Source: Salarias fasciatus (taxonomy: Eukaryota; Chordata; Actinopteri; Blenniiformes; Blenniidae). Taken from it: a stretch of DNA of 64,000 bases. The position numbers were made by a program, and so were the translations under genes. The DNA lies in the NCBI RefSeq assembly GCF_902148845.1, contig NC_043763.1:16904894-16968893 (forward strand), written 5' to 3'. The notes beneath the pieces are model-generated. The model was not told the DNA's origin and did not search any database. It saw only the letters and a program-made list of their open reading frames with translations. Shown here one piece after another: positions 49,053 through 61,883 of this stretch (position 1 is its first letter; each line of letters begins with the position of its first letter).

Positions 49053-51916
49053 TCACAAGTTTTTCTCTGTTGGGGCGACCTCCAAAAACAGCTGCAGAAA
49101 CACTGTCAACTTGTTTAACAGTCTTGGACAGACCTTATAATGTATAAAAGGGATGTAGAAAATCACCCCACTAACAATGAATAAAGTCACATACAGGTAT
49201 TCAATCTGAGGATTGTCGATGATAGGCGCCAGCACAAGGAAGACTGCAGCAATCAGGGCCAAAATGGGGACTATAATGGGAACCTGTGGAGTGAAAAGGT
49301 AAAAATGAAGACAACATAAAGATAAGATAAAATCTGGAAAAAAAAAATAAAATAAATAAAAGTGCATGACACCAACGCTGTATGGTCTGGGGAGCTCCGG
49401 TTTCTTGATTTTGAGGTAGATCAGTCCAGACAGGGTGATGCCATAGAAAATCCAGGCAGTGAAACTGACAACAGTGAGGAGAAAGTGAGAAAAACACTGG
49501 CGATTGTAATCCGCAGAGCAGCGCCAAAGGTTCAGGTGTTACCTGAAGTAGTTGACGATGCTCTTAAAATCCCCGGGGATCAGCACGATCAACGACACCG
49601 TGGTGGTGAAGATCAATGCAGGGGATGGCGTCAGTCTGTGGACGTGAGCCATGGACAGAATATCTGGCTGCAAAAACAGAGACATGAGAGACAGCTCCGC
49701 AACATGATTATCAATCTTTGAAGATGTTTTTATAAAGTTGAAAGAGTGTTACCATGTGTCCTTCCCTGGCAGCGACAAAGCACACACGCCCCCCGCTGAA
49801 GAATGATCCATTCAGAGAACCGAAAGCCGACAAGGCTGCAGCCAAAGACATGATCCAACCCCAACTGCCCAACACCTTATTCCTGTTAAAGGATTGAAAA
49901 AAATCTGTCTTCAGAGGCAGATGCAACTTGTTCAAAACTCCAAATGAAATCTAAACTGGTGACGCAGGTGATGTAGCAGAAACATCTTAGAAATCTGCCC
50001 AGTTGCGGAACAAATTAGTATCTGCATTCTCACCACAACTGATGGAGATGTGCAGGAGGCGTCGTCAGAGGGAAGCAGCATACTGTCATGCACTATGTGC
50101 ATTTATGAAGCAGTAGTAGTGAAAGCAACAGCTGGAATTCAGAACTGCAGATGACTTGTGTATAACACAACCTTTATTTTTCTCTGTAGATCACGTCATA
50201 ATAATACCGCACCTCAAGAGTAATTGTAACTGACTTTTTACTATTGGCATGTAGTAATACTAGTAAATAATGGAAAAAAACTGTGATAATGTAAGCAAGT
50301 ATTTAATATTAAATGCGACTTCAAGTTATTACAAAATGTCACTGTCACGTGTCTCTTTCTCTTCGTGAATCCTCCAGTACAGAAGTGTCGCAGTCCATTG
50401 TGAGTTTCAGTGTTTTATTGGATATGTGGGTCAACAAAAACCAAAATCACACCTCCCCAGCTCTCCTGACAGCATAAAAACTCAAGACAGACTTCAGCCA
50501 TCTGTCAGTCCTCAGCCCATCCAGAAGCATGTCAGCCCCACGTCTGCAGTAGTCCACCACCACAGTCATTTCACCGTGTTTCACTTGATAAGTTTCACCT
50601 AATTTCAGTTCAGCTGGCGGCTCTTCTGTTCAAAGCCTTTTCAGTTTTCAGGAAATATATTTATGTTTTGCATGAAAAAAAATGTTCCTGGCCTAATTCG
50701 GTTACTCCTCCTTACTAGATGTAAGAGGTGAATTAACTGTCTGCTCCGAATAAACATTTTATTGCAGCATAACAAAAAGCATAAAATGTGCTTGGGCATC
50801 AGTCAGACACTTTCTTACCCCCAGGTAACTGCGACTGCCGTGGAGGACATGAGCTCTCTGGGCGTCATCACAGACAGATAGCTCACATTCACCAGCAGAT
50901 ACAGGCTGGTCACCAGAGAAATGGCTATCACGGCTGCACGGGGAAGGTTCACCTGTGCCAAGAAAAGCATTTAAAATGCTGACAATAACAAATGACAACA
51001 AACACAAATAAATCTGATTGGACAACAGTTTTAAAATGTAGTCTGGATGATTTGAAGAAAATATGTAAAGTGTTTTCTGGCACTTAACATTGCTCAGTGA
51101 AAGTCAGTGTAAATATTCATCAAAGGCTGACACACATTTTAAAACTATTTATTTTTCATGAAGCTTTTTTTTTTAAACATGTAGAATCCAGATCCTTACC
51201 TCAGGTCTTTTTAGTTCCTCAGTCACGTAGCTCAAGCTGTACCAGCCACTGTACGACCAAAGTCCTTGAGAGAAAGCCATTCCAAATGTGCTCAAAGAAA
51301 ACTGAGTGCCGGTAAAGGAATTCTCCACTTTCAAATTCTCCACTATCATATCAGTGCTCTGGGACAGCTTCACCAATCCTCCAACCACAATGGTTGTCAA
51401 TGCCAACACTTTGGCCACCAAGAAGATCACCTGAATTCTGATTGCAAGCCGCACATTCAAGACATTGATGATGACAACAAGAAAGAGGCTGAAAGCTGCA
51501 GCACATTTCACCACAACTGTAGGAGGCGAGCAGTCCATGTAAAACGGTGCTGCAGCATACTCTGCAATGCCAATAGACAACGCTGCGGCAGCGAAAGGCT
51601 TTAAGACCAGCACCATAGTGTACGCTGCAAAAAAAGCAGGGAATGGTCCATAGATCCTCAGTATGTAGATGAAGTCGCCACCAGATTCAGGAATGATTGT
51701 GCCAAGTTCAGTATAAGAGAGAGCGGCCAACATTGACACGATTCCCGAGATAGTCCAGATCAGAAGACTGGCTCCAGGACTGCCTACATAGGACAGAACA
51801 AACTGTGGAGACATGAATATACCAGATCCAATCATGGTTCCAGATATTAAAGCGATGCCACCAATCAAACCGATTTCCCGCTTAATTTTCAGGCCCTCAG
51901 GTTCCTTTTTATCCAT
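49053..51916 (-). CDS. b(0,+)-type amino-acid transporter light chain, gene B
   Basis: Exons 51916-51200, 50952-50819, 49882-49753, 49667-49543, 49464-49377 and 49283-49053; 474 codons in frame with the same exon lengths as A. It differs from A in exon 1 at a few residues, including VLKPF for [13 protein letters not shown] for VAIINALN, and Tyr for Cys in the TM6 motif (GWYSL). The GSGIF loop and heavy-chain Cys (PFYMDC) are kept. Exons 2-6 are essentially identical to gene C and more diverged from A. Exon 1 is a mosaic: its N-terminal coding part and upstream flank equal gene A, its C-terminal coding part equals gene C. Donor after exon 5 is GTTGGT, as in the others. Confidence 0.85.
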
Positions 51917-53252
51917 GGTCACAATCTTATAGAGACAATGTTGAAGGCAGGAGCGTTGTATCGAGCAGACCGCAAAGGAGAAAAACCTTCTGATACTGTA
52001 CCCTGTACTTTTTAAGTTAAGGAACGATGACTGCTGCAAAATGCCTGAATAAAACATTAACTCTCTTGATCTCTTGTCATTCCTTTAAAGAAGAGAATCA
52101 CATCATTGCAAATAACTTCTTTTGCAGGAAAAATATATTTCTTCTCTGTAAAAGAACTCAGAAACTTACGCATGCTTCAACTCAAGCCGAGTAGTATTTT
52201 TTGACGGAATATTACACTTTAGTTTCTTCACATTAGATCTATAGACAATTAAAAAGCTTCTGTTCACATGGGGCTAGAGGTCTTATCTTCATCAGTGTTA
52301 ACACAGTGGGGGACTGGGTCTGGCTCTGCTCTGCTGGGTTGGGTGGGGGTGGTGGGGGGATTGGCTCCTGCTGGTCTGCTTGGCCCAGGAGCTCCAGTAG
52401 AATCCAATAGAATTGATACAAAAACGTTCTTTTGTACAAGGAGTTGATAAATATGTGTTATGTTTAGTATTTGAACCCCAAAAGAATGCCTGAAAATCTT
52501 TTTTTCAGTTTTTTTTTTTTTATCTTTTTATCAGTGAGCCTAAAAAAAGGGCAAGTGGTTGTTGCAGAGGGCACAACAGTGGTGGCAGACAGGTGTTTGA
52601 TGTTGATGAGCAGCTCAAGCAATCCCACCCTTTGCTGCACACACACTACAAACATCCCCTCGGCAGTACCTTCTCTTTCTACTAATACATTAGGCCAACA
52701 CACCCTATTTAATGTAGAAATCAATACATTCACGACATAATATCTAGTTGTTTTAGAGATGACACAGTGATTGTTTCATCAAATCCTCTTTATTAGATTA
52801 CCGTAGCTTATTCAAAAGTTTAACCACATATTGCACCTTAAAGTTAGTGTAGTCCTATGTAAGACCTCAAGAAGACAATGTCACATTTATTTTTACAACA
52901 TTAAATTGAAAATCTGTTCTTGTTCCAGAAAAAGAAGGAGGCTGGTAATTCCTGAGTGAAGCATCTTCATAAACATTCGACAAACATTTACAAACACATG
53001 AAAACAAGGTACAAGTCTTCGTATGGAGTACAGTATTTCAGGGATTAAGTATCCATTATTCATGGAGCAAAAGTCCAATTTTGACAATATGACAGTAAAT
53101 CAAACAGCACGAAACATATTGCAAATAGTGCAAAACAACAACTTCTCCCTGCTTTGTGGAACTTATTTAATTTTTATTAGCTGATTATGGCTCACATGGT
53201 ATCACATGCACCAGCATATTGCAGATGAAAAAAATAGCGCATGAGTTGGCAG

Positions 53253-56116
53253 TCACAAGTTTTTCTCTGTTGGGGCGACCTCCAAAAACAGCTGCAGAAA
53301 CACTGTCAACTTGTTTAACAGTCTTGGACAGACCTTATAATGTATAAAAGGGATGTAGAAAATCACCCCACTAACAATGAATAAAGTCACATACAGGTAT
53401 TCAATCTGAGGATTGTCGATGATAGGCGCCAGCACAAGGAAGACTGCAGCAATCAGGGCCAAAATGGGGACTATAATGGGAACCTGTGGAGTGAAAAGGT
53501 AAAAATGAAGACAACATAAAGATAAGATAAAATCTGGAAAAAAAAAATAAAATAAATAAAAGTGCATGACACCAACGCTGTATGGTCTGGGGAGCTCCGG
53601 TTTCTTGATTTTGAGGTAGATCAGTCCAGACAGGGTGATGCCATAGAAAATCCAGGCAGTGAAACTGACAACAGTGAGGAGAAAGTGAGAAAAACACTGG
53701 CGATTGTAATCCGCAGAGCAGCGCCAAAGGTTCAGGTGTTACCTGAAGTAGTTGACGATGCTCTTAAAATCCCCGGGGATCAGCACGATCAACGACACCG
53801 TGGTGGTGAAGATCAATGCAGGGGATGGCGTCAGTCTGTGGACGTGAGCCATGGACAGAATATCTGGCTGCAAAAACAGAGACATGAGAGACAGCTCCGC
53901 AACATGATTATCAATCTTTGAAGATGTTTTTATAAAGTTGAAAGAGTGTTACCATGTGTCCTTCCCTGGCAGCGACAAAGCACACACGCCCCCCGCTGAA
54001 GAATGATCCATTCAGAGAACCGAAAGCCGACAAGGCTGCAGCCAAAGACATGATCCAACCCCAACTGCCCAACACCTTATTCCTGTTAAAGGATTGAAAA
54101 AAATCTGTCTTCAGAGGCAGATGCAACTTGTTCAAAACTCCAAATGAAATCTAAACTGGTGACGCAGGTGATGTAGCAGAAACATCTTAGAAATCTGCCC
54201 AGTTGCGGAACAAATTAGTATCTGCATTCTCACCACAACTGATGGAGATGTGCAGGAGGCGTCGTCAGAGGGAAGCAGCATACTGTCATGCACTATGTGC
54301 ATTTATGAAGCAGTAGTAGTGAAAGCAACAGCTGGAATTCAGAACTGCAGATGACTTGTGTATAACACAACCTTTATTTTTCTCTGTAGATCACGTCATA
54401 ATAATACCGCACCTCAAGAGTAATTGTAACTGACTTTTTACTATTGGCATGTAGTAATACTAGTAAATAATGGAAAAAAACTGTGATAATGTAAGCAAGT
54501 ATTTAATATTAAATGCGACTTCAAGTTATTACAAAATGTCACTGTCACGTGTCTCTTTCTCTTCGTGAATCCTCCAGTACAGAAGTGTCGCAGTCCATTG
54601 TGAGTTTCAGTGTTTTATTGGATATGTGGGTCAACAAAAACCAAAATCACACCTCCCCAGCTCTCCTGACAGCATAAAAACTCAAGACAGACTTCAGCCA
54701 TCTGTCAGTCCTCAGCCCATCCAGAAGCATGTCAGCCCCACGTCTGCAGTAGTCCACCACCACAGTCATTTCACCGTGTTTCACTTGATAAGTTTCACCT
54801 AATTTCAGTTCAGCTGGCGGCTCTTCTGTTCAAAGCCTTTTCAGTTTTCAGGAAATATATTTATGTTTTGCATGAAAAAAAATGTTCCTGGCCTAATTCG
54901 GTTACTCCTCCTTACTAGATGTAAGAGGTGAATTAACTGTCTGCTCCGAATAAACATTTTATTGCAGCATAACAAAAAGCATAAAATGTGCTTGGGCATC
55001 AGTCAGACACTTTCTTACCCCCAGGTAACTGCGACTGCCGTGGAGGACATGAGCTCTCTGGGCGTCATCACAGACAGATAGCTCACATTCACCAGCAGAT
55101 ACAGGCTGGTCACCAGAGAAATGGCTATCACGGCTGCACGGGGAAGGTTCACCTGTGCCAAGAAAAGCATTTAAAATGCTGACAATAACAAATGACAACA
55201 AACACAAATAAATCTGATTGGACAACAGTTTTAAAATGTAGTCTGGATGATTTGAAGAAAATATGTAAAGTGTTTTCTGGCACTTAACATTGCTCAGTGA
55301 AAGTCAGTGTAAATATTCATCAAAGGCTGACACACATTTTAAAACTATTTATTTTTCATGAAGCTTTTTTTTTTAAACATGTAGAATCCAGATCCTTACC
55401 TCAGGTCTTTTTAGTTCCTCAGTCACGTAGCTCAAGCTGTACCAGCCACTGTACGACCAAAGTCCTTGAGAGAAAGCCATTCCAAATGTGCTCAAAGAAA
55501 ACTGAGTGCCGGTAAAGGAATTCTCCACTTTCAAATTCTCCACTATCATATCAGTGCTCTGGGACAGCTTCACCAATCCTCCAACCACAATGGTTGTCAA
55601 TGCCAACACTTTGGCCACCAAGAAGATCACCTGAATTCTGATTGCAAGCCGCACATTCAAGACATTGATGATGACAACAAGAAAGAGGCTGAAAGCTGCA
55701 GCACATTTCACCACAACTGTAGGAGGCGAGCAGTCCGTGTAAAACGGTGCTGCAGCATACTCTGCAATGCCAATAGACAACGCTGCGGCAGCGAAAGGCT
55801 TTAAGACCAGCACCATAGTGTACGCTGCAAAAAAAGCAGGGAATGGTCCATAGATCCTCAGTATGTAGATGAAGTCGCCACCAGATTCAGGAATGATTGT
55901 GCCAAGTTCAGTATAAGAGAGAGCGGCCAACATTGACACGATTCCCGAGATAGTCCAGATCAGAAGACTGGCTCCAGGACTGCCTACATAGGACAGAACA
56001 AACTGTGGAGACATGAATATACCAGATCCAATCATGGTTCCAGATATTAAAGCGATGCCACCAATCAAACCGATTTCCCGCTTAATTTTCAGTCCTTCAG
56101 GTTCCTTTTTATCCAT
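53253..56116 (-). CDS. b(0,+)-type amino-acid transporter light chain, gene C
   Basis: Exons 56116-55400, 55152-55019, 54082-53953, 53867-53743, 53664-53577 and 53483-53253; 474 codons in frame. It is almost the same protein as B: I see one residue difference in exon 1 (Thr for Met before the heavy-chain Cys, PFYTDC), the form also found in gene D. The upstream flank differs from A and B from position 56093 on, so this is the parent copy for the right half of the duplication. Features are as for gene [16 protein letters not shown] in TM6, and C-terminal [13 protein letters not shown]. Whether B and C are both expressed cannot be told from sequence. Confidence 0.86.
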
Positions 56117-57712
56117 GGTCACAACGTTAGAGAGACAATGTTGAAGGCAGGAGCGTTGTATCGAGCAGACTGGAAAGGAGAAAAATCTTTTGATACTGTA
56201 AACTGCACTTGTCAAACATAAGAACATATGACTGCCATAAAAACAGAATATGATGCCTGAATGAAACATTAACTCTGCTGAACTATCGTCATATCTTTGG
56301 AGAAGAGAATGGCAGAATTGCAAATAACTTACACATGCTTCAACTCAAATCAAGAGGTATTTTTTGACTGAATCTACGCTTTGTTTTCTTCACATTAGAA
56401 AGCATTCTTGGCCACTGTGGGATCTATAGACAGTTAAAAGTCTTATGCTCTCATGTGGCAAGTGGAATTATCTTCATCAGTGTGAACACGCTGGTGGGCT
56501 GGGTCCTGCTCTGCTGGGTGGGATGGGAGGCAGTGGGATTGGCTCCTGGGGATGCAGCAGTCTCCCCTGCTTGTCCAGGAGCTTTAGGCACTGTCCATAC
56601 AGATAGTTATCAACTCATGTATCTGTCTATGTATTTGTTCATGCATGCTATAAGAGCAGGTGAAGTTTGTTCGGTTGTGTGGTGGGTGGAGGCGGTCTGG
56701 AGGCAGGGCAGGGGGACGGCCCCGACACAACAGGGATGCTTCTGGGGGATTCTCACAGTCCCCTCGGGAGTGGAAACCAGAAGAGATGGGCCGTCATGAA
56801 CCTCACCACTGATGAGATGCTGTGAGCTGAGCTGTCCAAGACAGTTACAGTAGTGCTTGAATAGTTGTTGTGTATACAAGACATAGTAGCATATTTTCTT
56901 TATTCTTAGAATTGTCACAAAAGATTCTTTTTGTACAAATAGTTGTGGTATGGCTTGTATTTGAAGCCCAAACGAAAGCCTGAAAATCTTTTGGTTTATT
57001 GGCCATAAAAAGGGCAAGCGGTTGCTGCAGAGGCCACAACAGTGGTGGCAATCAAGTGTTTGATGTTGATGAGCAGCTCAACCAATCCCACCCTCTGCTG
57101 CACACACACTGAAAACATTCCCTCGGCAGTACCTTCCCTCTCTACTAATACATTCACATTGCACAGCACATAGGTCAGTTTGCTTGTCATGCACCCTGTT
57201 CGATGTAGAAATCAATACATTAATATAAAGTTAGTTGTTTTAGAGATGACACAGTGACCGTTTCTTCCAATCCTATTTATTAGATTAGCTTATTCAAAAG
57301 TTAAACCACATATTGCACCTTAAAGTTATTGTAGTCCTATGTAAGACCTCATGAGGACAATGATACATTTATTTTTACAACAGTAAATAGAAAATCTGTT
57401 CTTCTTCCAGAAAAAGAAGGAGGCTGGTAATTTCTGAGTGAAGCATCTTCATAAACATTCAACAAACATTCATAAGCACATGAAAACAGGGTAAAAGTCA
57501 TAATGTGGAGTACAGTATTTCAGTAGTCATGGAGCAAAAATACAAGTTTGACATTATGACAGGAAATCAAACGGCACGAAAGATATTGCAAATAGTGCAA
57601 AAAAATAACTTCTCCCTGTTTTTTAGAACTTATTTTATAGGCTGATTATGGTTCACATGGTATCACGTGCACCAGCACATTGCAGATGAAAAAAAATAGC
57701 ACGAGTTGGAAG
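56117..57712. other. Spacer between genes C and D
   Basis: A diverged relative of the A/B spacer (matching stretches near 57000-57120 and 57240-57440), with an added G-rich segment at about 56500-56800. No gene is recognised. It holds the upstream region of C and the 3' UTR of D. Confidence 0.5.
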
Positions 57713-60700
57713 TCACAGGTTTTTATCTGCTGGGGCGACCTCCAAAAACAGCTGCAGAAACACTGTCAACTTGTTTAATATTCCTGGGCAGACCTTGTAA
57801 TGTATGAAAGGGATGTAGACAATCACCCCACTAATGATGAATAAAGTCACATACAGGTATTCAATCTGAGGACTGTCGACGATGGGCGCCAGCACAAGGA
57901 AGATTGCAGCAATCAGGACCAAAATGGGGATTATAATGGGAACCTGTGGAGTGAAAAGGTAGAAGTGATAATGAGATAAAGTTAAGATAAATTTACCAAA
58001 AATAGTGTTTGAATACCAACGTTGTATGGTCTGGGGAGCTCCGGCTTCTTGATTTTGAGGTAGATCAGTCCAGACAGGGTGATAGCATAGAAAAACCAGG
58101 CAGTGAAACTGGCAACAACAGTGAAGAGACAATGAGAAAAAAAAAAGTGGTTGTACTCCGCAGAGCAGTGCCAGAGGTTCAGGCGTTACCTGAAGTAGTT
58201 GACGATGCTCTGAAAGTCCCCGGGGATCAGCACGATCAATGACACCACGGTGGTGAAGATCAGTGCAGGGGATGGCGTCAGTCTGTGGACGTGAGCCATG
58301 GACAGAATATCTGGCTGCAAAAACAGAGACATGAGAGACAGCTCCACAACATGATTATCAATCTTTGAAGATGTTTTTATAAAGTTGAAAGAGTGTTACC
58401 ATGTGTCCTTCCCTGGCAGCGACAAAGCACACACGCCCCCCGCTGAAGAACGTTCCATTCAGAGAACCGAAAGCCGACAAGGCTGCAGCCAGAGACATGA
58501 TCCAACCCCAACTGCCCAACACCTTATTCCTGTTAAAGGATTAAAAAAATCTTCAGAAGCAGCAGAAACTTGTCCAAAGCCCAGAATGGAATCTAAACAG
58601 GTGATGCAAATTAAACAGGCACTTGTATTCTCTTTTGCAAATACCAAGATTTGAACATCCCACAGATTCTTGAAGGTTCACAGTCTGGGTCAAAGGTCAA
58701 TCAGCTCTGCAGCTTATCCTGTTTGATACGGTGATGATTTGTATTCTTCAAACAAGATGAAGGGAAACGTCATCTATGAATTTTGATTCGTGGAGTGTTG
58801 TTTAAGGGAGATGTCACTGCGACTCAACAACTGATCATATGACTTGGGCAATTCTGGCTTACTCTCTCACCGAGGCATCAAGTGGGTCAAGGAGCGCCAG
58901 TCAGCATCACAGAGATGTCACCACAACATCATTCTTATGTCTCCTTAGTTTCCTTGTCTCAGATGTTGTCGGGATGTCACACAGACATCTTACCCATCTC
59001 CCCAGTTACGAAGCAAATTAGTCTCTGCAATGTCGCCCCAAACGATGGCGGCGTCATTAGAGGGAAGGAGCAGGCTGTCATGCACTATGTGCATTTATCA
59101 AACAGTAGTGAAAACGACAGCTGGAGTTCAGGACTGTAGACAACTGCTGTGTAACAAAATTGTCACAGTTATGTTTTGTCTCATCTTTTTTTGTAGTATT
59201 TCTAACTGTGTCTCTCGTTTGAGACTCCTCTTTTCGTGTAGATTGCCGTTCCTCACCCTGATGTGGTTCACCTGTGCCCGATTGTGTGATTCCAGTCACC
59301 TGGTGCTCTGGGGATTTAAGGGACTGTCTGGGGGTGTTCCGTTTGTCAGTTTGCCATGTCTTCAGTCTTGTCTGCAGCTTAGTTTCCAACCTTCTCTTGT
59401 CTTCAGTGCACAGCCTTTGGGGCCCTGGGGTGAGCGTTTAGCAGTCTTGTTAGCTGCGCCTCTGCTTCCTGTGTGCCTTCATCTCTGCCTTGTGCTGCGG
59501 CAGTTCCGAGCCCTTGGTTTTTCGCTCCCGATTCTGTGGTGGACTCCTCCCTCTATTTGGTGACCTTGTGGTTTTCTTGGACTTTCTACCTTTGTTTTAT
59601 GGACAATAAAATGAATTTCAGTTTGAACTCTGGAAGTGCCTGGCTTATTGGGTCCTCCTCCCTGCACCCACCTCCTTTCTGGGCAGTAGTTGTAACTTGG
59701 CATGTAGTGTTGAATGTGACTTTAGTATTACAAACCGTTTCACTTTAAAACTTCTGCTATTAGGCCCAGTTTCAATTCAACGGGTGGCTATTCTGGACTG
59801 AAAATTGAGTTCAGGCAGATATTTTCTTACCCCCAGGTAACTGCGACTGCCGTGGAGGACATGAGCTCTCTGGGCGTCATCACAGTCAGATAGCTCACAT
59901 TCACCAGCAGATACAGGGTGGTCACCAGAGAAATGGCTATCACGACTGCACGAGGAAGGTTCACCTGCGCCAAGAAAAGCAAAACAAACATCAACATTGT
60001 TTCATAATCTGGCCAATAAATCTGTTGGAGGAATATTTATAATGTTGGTGTTGGTTTAACATTCAGACCCATTATCAGAGGAGATACACTCAGACATGGT
60101 TACAACAAACAATATTTGCATTTTTAAAATTAGAAAATTATCTGTTTATGTTGATGTCTATGGTTGACTATCAGTCTTGATTTTTCCAGATGTTGTGAAT
60201 GATCCATTTCAATGATCCCATTCACCAATCAAATTGCACAATGACGCTCAACTTATCAAACGATCTCAGAACATAATTAACTTCTGATTACAAAGGGTCG
60301 ATAGCCAAACTTTGGCAGTTGCAGTGTTGCCAGGAAGTGTCCACTGGTCAATGATTTCCTCAGGCATTCTTTTCACCTAGAATCATCTAGGAAACCATAG
60401 TCTTTCAGTATAAGTAAATAGTAAACTATTTACTTTGTTGAGAGCTTTTTCTATATCATGTACAATCCAGATCCTTACCTCAGGTCTTTTTAGTTCCTCA
60501 GTCACGTAGCTCAAGCTGAACCAGCCACTATAAGACCAAAGTCCTTGAGAGAAAGCCATTCCAAATGTGCTCAAAGAAAACTGAGTGCCGGTAAAGGAAT
60601 TCTCCACGTTCAAATTCTCCACTATCCTATCAGTGCTCTGGGACAGCTTCACCAATCCTCCAACCACAATGGTTGTCAATGCCAACACTTTGGCCACCAA

Positions 60701-61195
60701 GAAAATCACCTGAATTCTGATTGCAAGCCGCACATTCAAGACATTGATGATGGCAACAAGAAAGAGGCTGAAAGCTGCAGCACATTTCACCACAACTGTA
60801 GGAGGCGAGCAGTCTGTGTAAAACGGTGCTGCAGCATACTCTGCAATGCTGATTGCTGTTGCTGCATCAGCGAAAGGCTTTAAAACCAACACCAAAGTGA
60901 ACGCTGCAAAAAAAGCAGGAAACGACCCGTAGATCCTCAGTATGTAGATGAAGTCTCCACCTGATTCAGGAATGATTGTGCCAAGTTCAGTATAACAGAG
61001 AGCTGCCAACATTGACACGATTCCCGAGATAGTCCAGATCAGAAGACTGGCTCCAGGACTGCCTGCATAGGACAGAACAAACTGTGGAGACATGAATATA
61101 CCAGATCCAATCATGGTTCCAGATATTAAAGCGATGCCGCCAATCAAACCGATTTCCCGCTTAATTTTCAGGCCCTCAGGTTTCTTTGTATCCAT
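57713..61195 (-). CDS. b(0,+)-type amino-acid transporter light chain, gene D
   Basis: Exons 61195-60479, 59964-59831, 58529-58400, 58314-58190, 58108-58021 and 57943-57713; 474 codons in frame with the same exon lengths as A-C. The start is [14 protein letters not shown]. The GSGIF loop, PFYTDC cysteine and TM6 motif [18 protein letters not shown] are present. It is the most diverged of the four intact copies, for instance [19 protein letters not shown] in TM3-4. Intron 2 carries an insertion that B and C lack. Its exon 2-6 module is the only one lying downstream of the two orphan first exons at 62.3 and 63.8 kb, so it might serve more than one first exon. Confidence 0.86.
59158..59690. mobile_element. 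Insertion in intron 2 of gene D, family unassigned
   Basis: Introns 2 of B and C align with D on both sides (left GCACTATGTGCATTTAT..., right TTGTAACT...TTGGCATGTAG) but lack these roughly 530 bases. The insert is T- and C-rich, starts TGTCACAGTTATG and contains ATGGACAATAAAATGAATTT near its right end, with a poly(A) signal. This composition can occur in a solo LTR fossil, but I see no clean target duplication. The borders are approximate. Confidence 0.45.
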
Positions 61196-61366
61196 GGTCA
61201 CAACGTTAGAGAGAAAATGGTGAAGGCAGGAGCGTTGTATCGAGCAGACTACAAAGACGAAAGTCCTATTAGGACTGTCGGCTGCTCTTATCAAAAGAAA
61301 GAAACAATGACTGCTATAAAAACAGATAAATATATTACCTGAATGAAACATTAACTCTGAACTGCC

Positions 61367-61883
61367 TTAAAGGTGCCTTAAGGAGTTTGCACGTTTTATG
61401 CGAAACAGCGCGCCCTGCAGGCCTTGGGCGTAATGCAGCTTAGTGAAAAACTCGTTCCTGTGGCTCGCATGCACGGAAGAGGGGGACTCCGTCTTCGCTC
61501 GTTTAGAAGGGCTCAAGTAAGATTTAAGTTTCTTTAACCTGGTGGAGTCTGTGCTGGAGTTGTGGCAGTGCTAGAAGCCAGTCTTTTCTTACTTTCTGGA
61601 AGATCCTGCTCAGTTGTTGCTCACTAAGCGTCTGGCGGAGTAATGGCGGACAAAATGAAACCTAACCAGCCGAGCGGGCATTACGTCATTCCTTTCAAAT
61701 TCTCCCCAAAAAAACTCTGGTGCCGGACCGGCACTGCAACTTTCAAGTGACAATTTAGCGCTGTTAGAGGTACTTGTAATGAATATGTCAGGGCACATTG
61801 TACACATCATTAAAATTGTGTAACATATTTATGGTGGAAAATAAGTATTTTTAAGGTTGTAAAACTCCTTAATGCACCTTTAA
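61367..61883. mobile_element. TTAA-flanked MITE 4
   Basis: It is 517 bp, with both ends TTAAAGGTGCMTTAAGGAGT TT in inverted orientation and TTAA at 61367-61370 and 61880-61883. It lies about 170 bp upstream of the gene D start codon, so it forms part of that gene's promoter region. Confidence 0.85.

Larger units (their letters stand above)
46979..55380. repeat. Two 4,200-bp tandem units, nearly identical
   Basis: Unit 1 is about 46979-51178 and unit 2 about 51179-55378; a partial third begins at 55379. Each unit holds exon 1 of one gene, the intergenic spacer, and exons 6 to 2 of the next gene. From 47451 to 51180 versus 51651 to 55380 I saw only one substitution (T at 48785 versus C at 52985). 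The first 470 bases of unit 1 differ from unit 2 at about a dozen sites. Confidence 0.95.

Noticed and set aside
48264-52740. Identical open frames on both strands at 48264-48540 and 52464-52740
   Set aside because: They lie in the duplicated spacer. Identity reflects the 4.2-kb duplication, and gene D's spacer does not keep them.
46979-55380. The 4.2-kb repeat as a satellite or a composite transposon
   Set aside because: The unit borders fall inside host exon 1, there are no terminal repeats or target duplications, and the contents are host exons.
47066-60883. A 112-residue plus-strand open frame repeated in every transporter copy (47066-47404, 51266-51604, 55466-55804, 60545-60883)
   Set aside because: It lies exactly antisense to the conserved coding exon 1, so its conservation is explained by the other strand.
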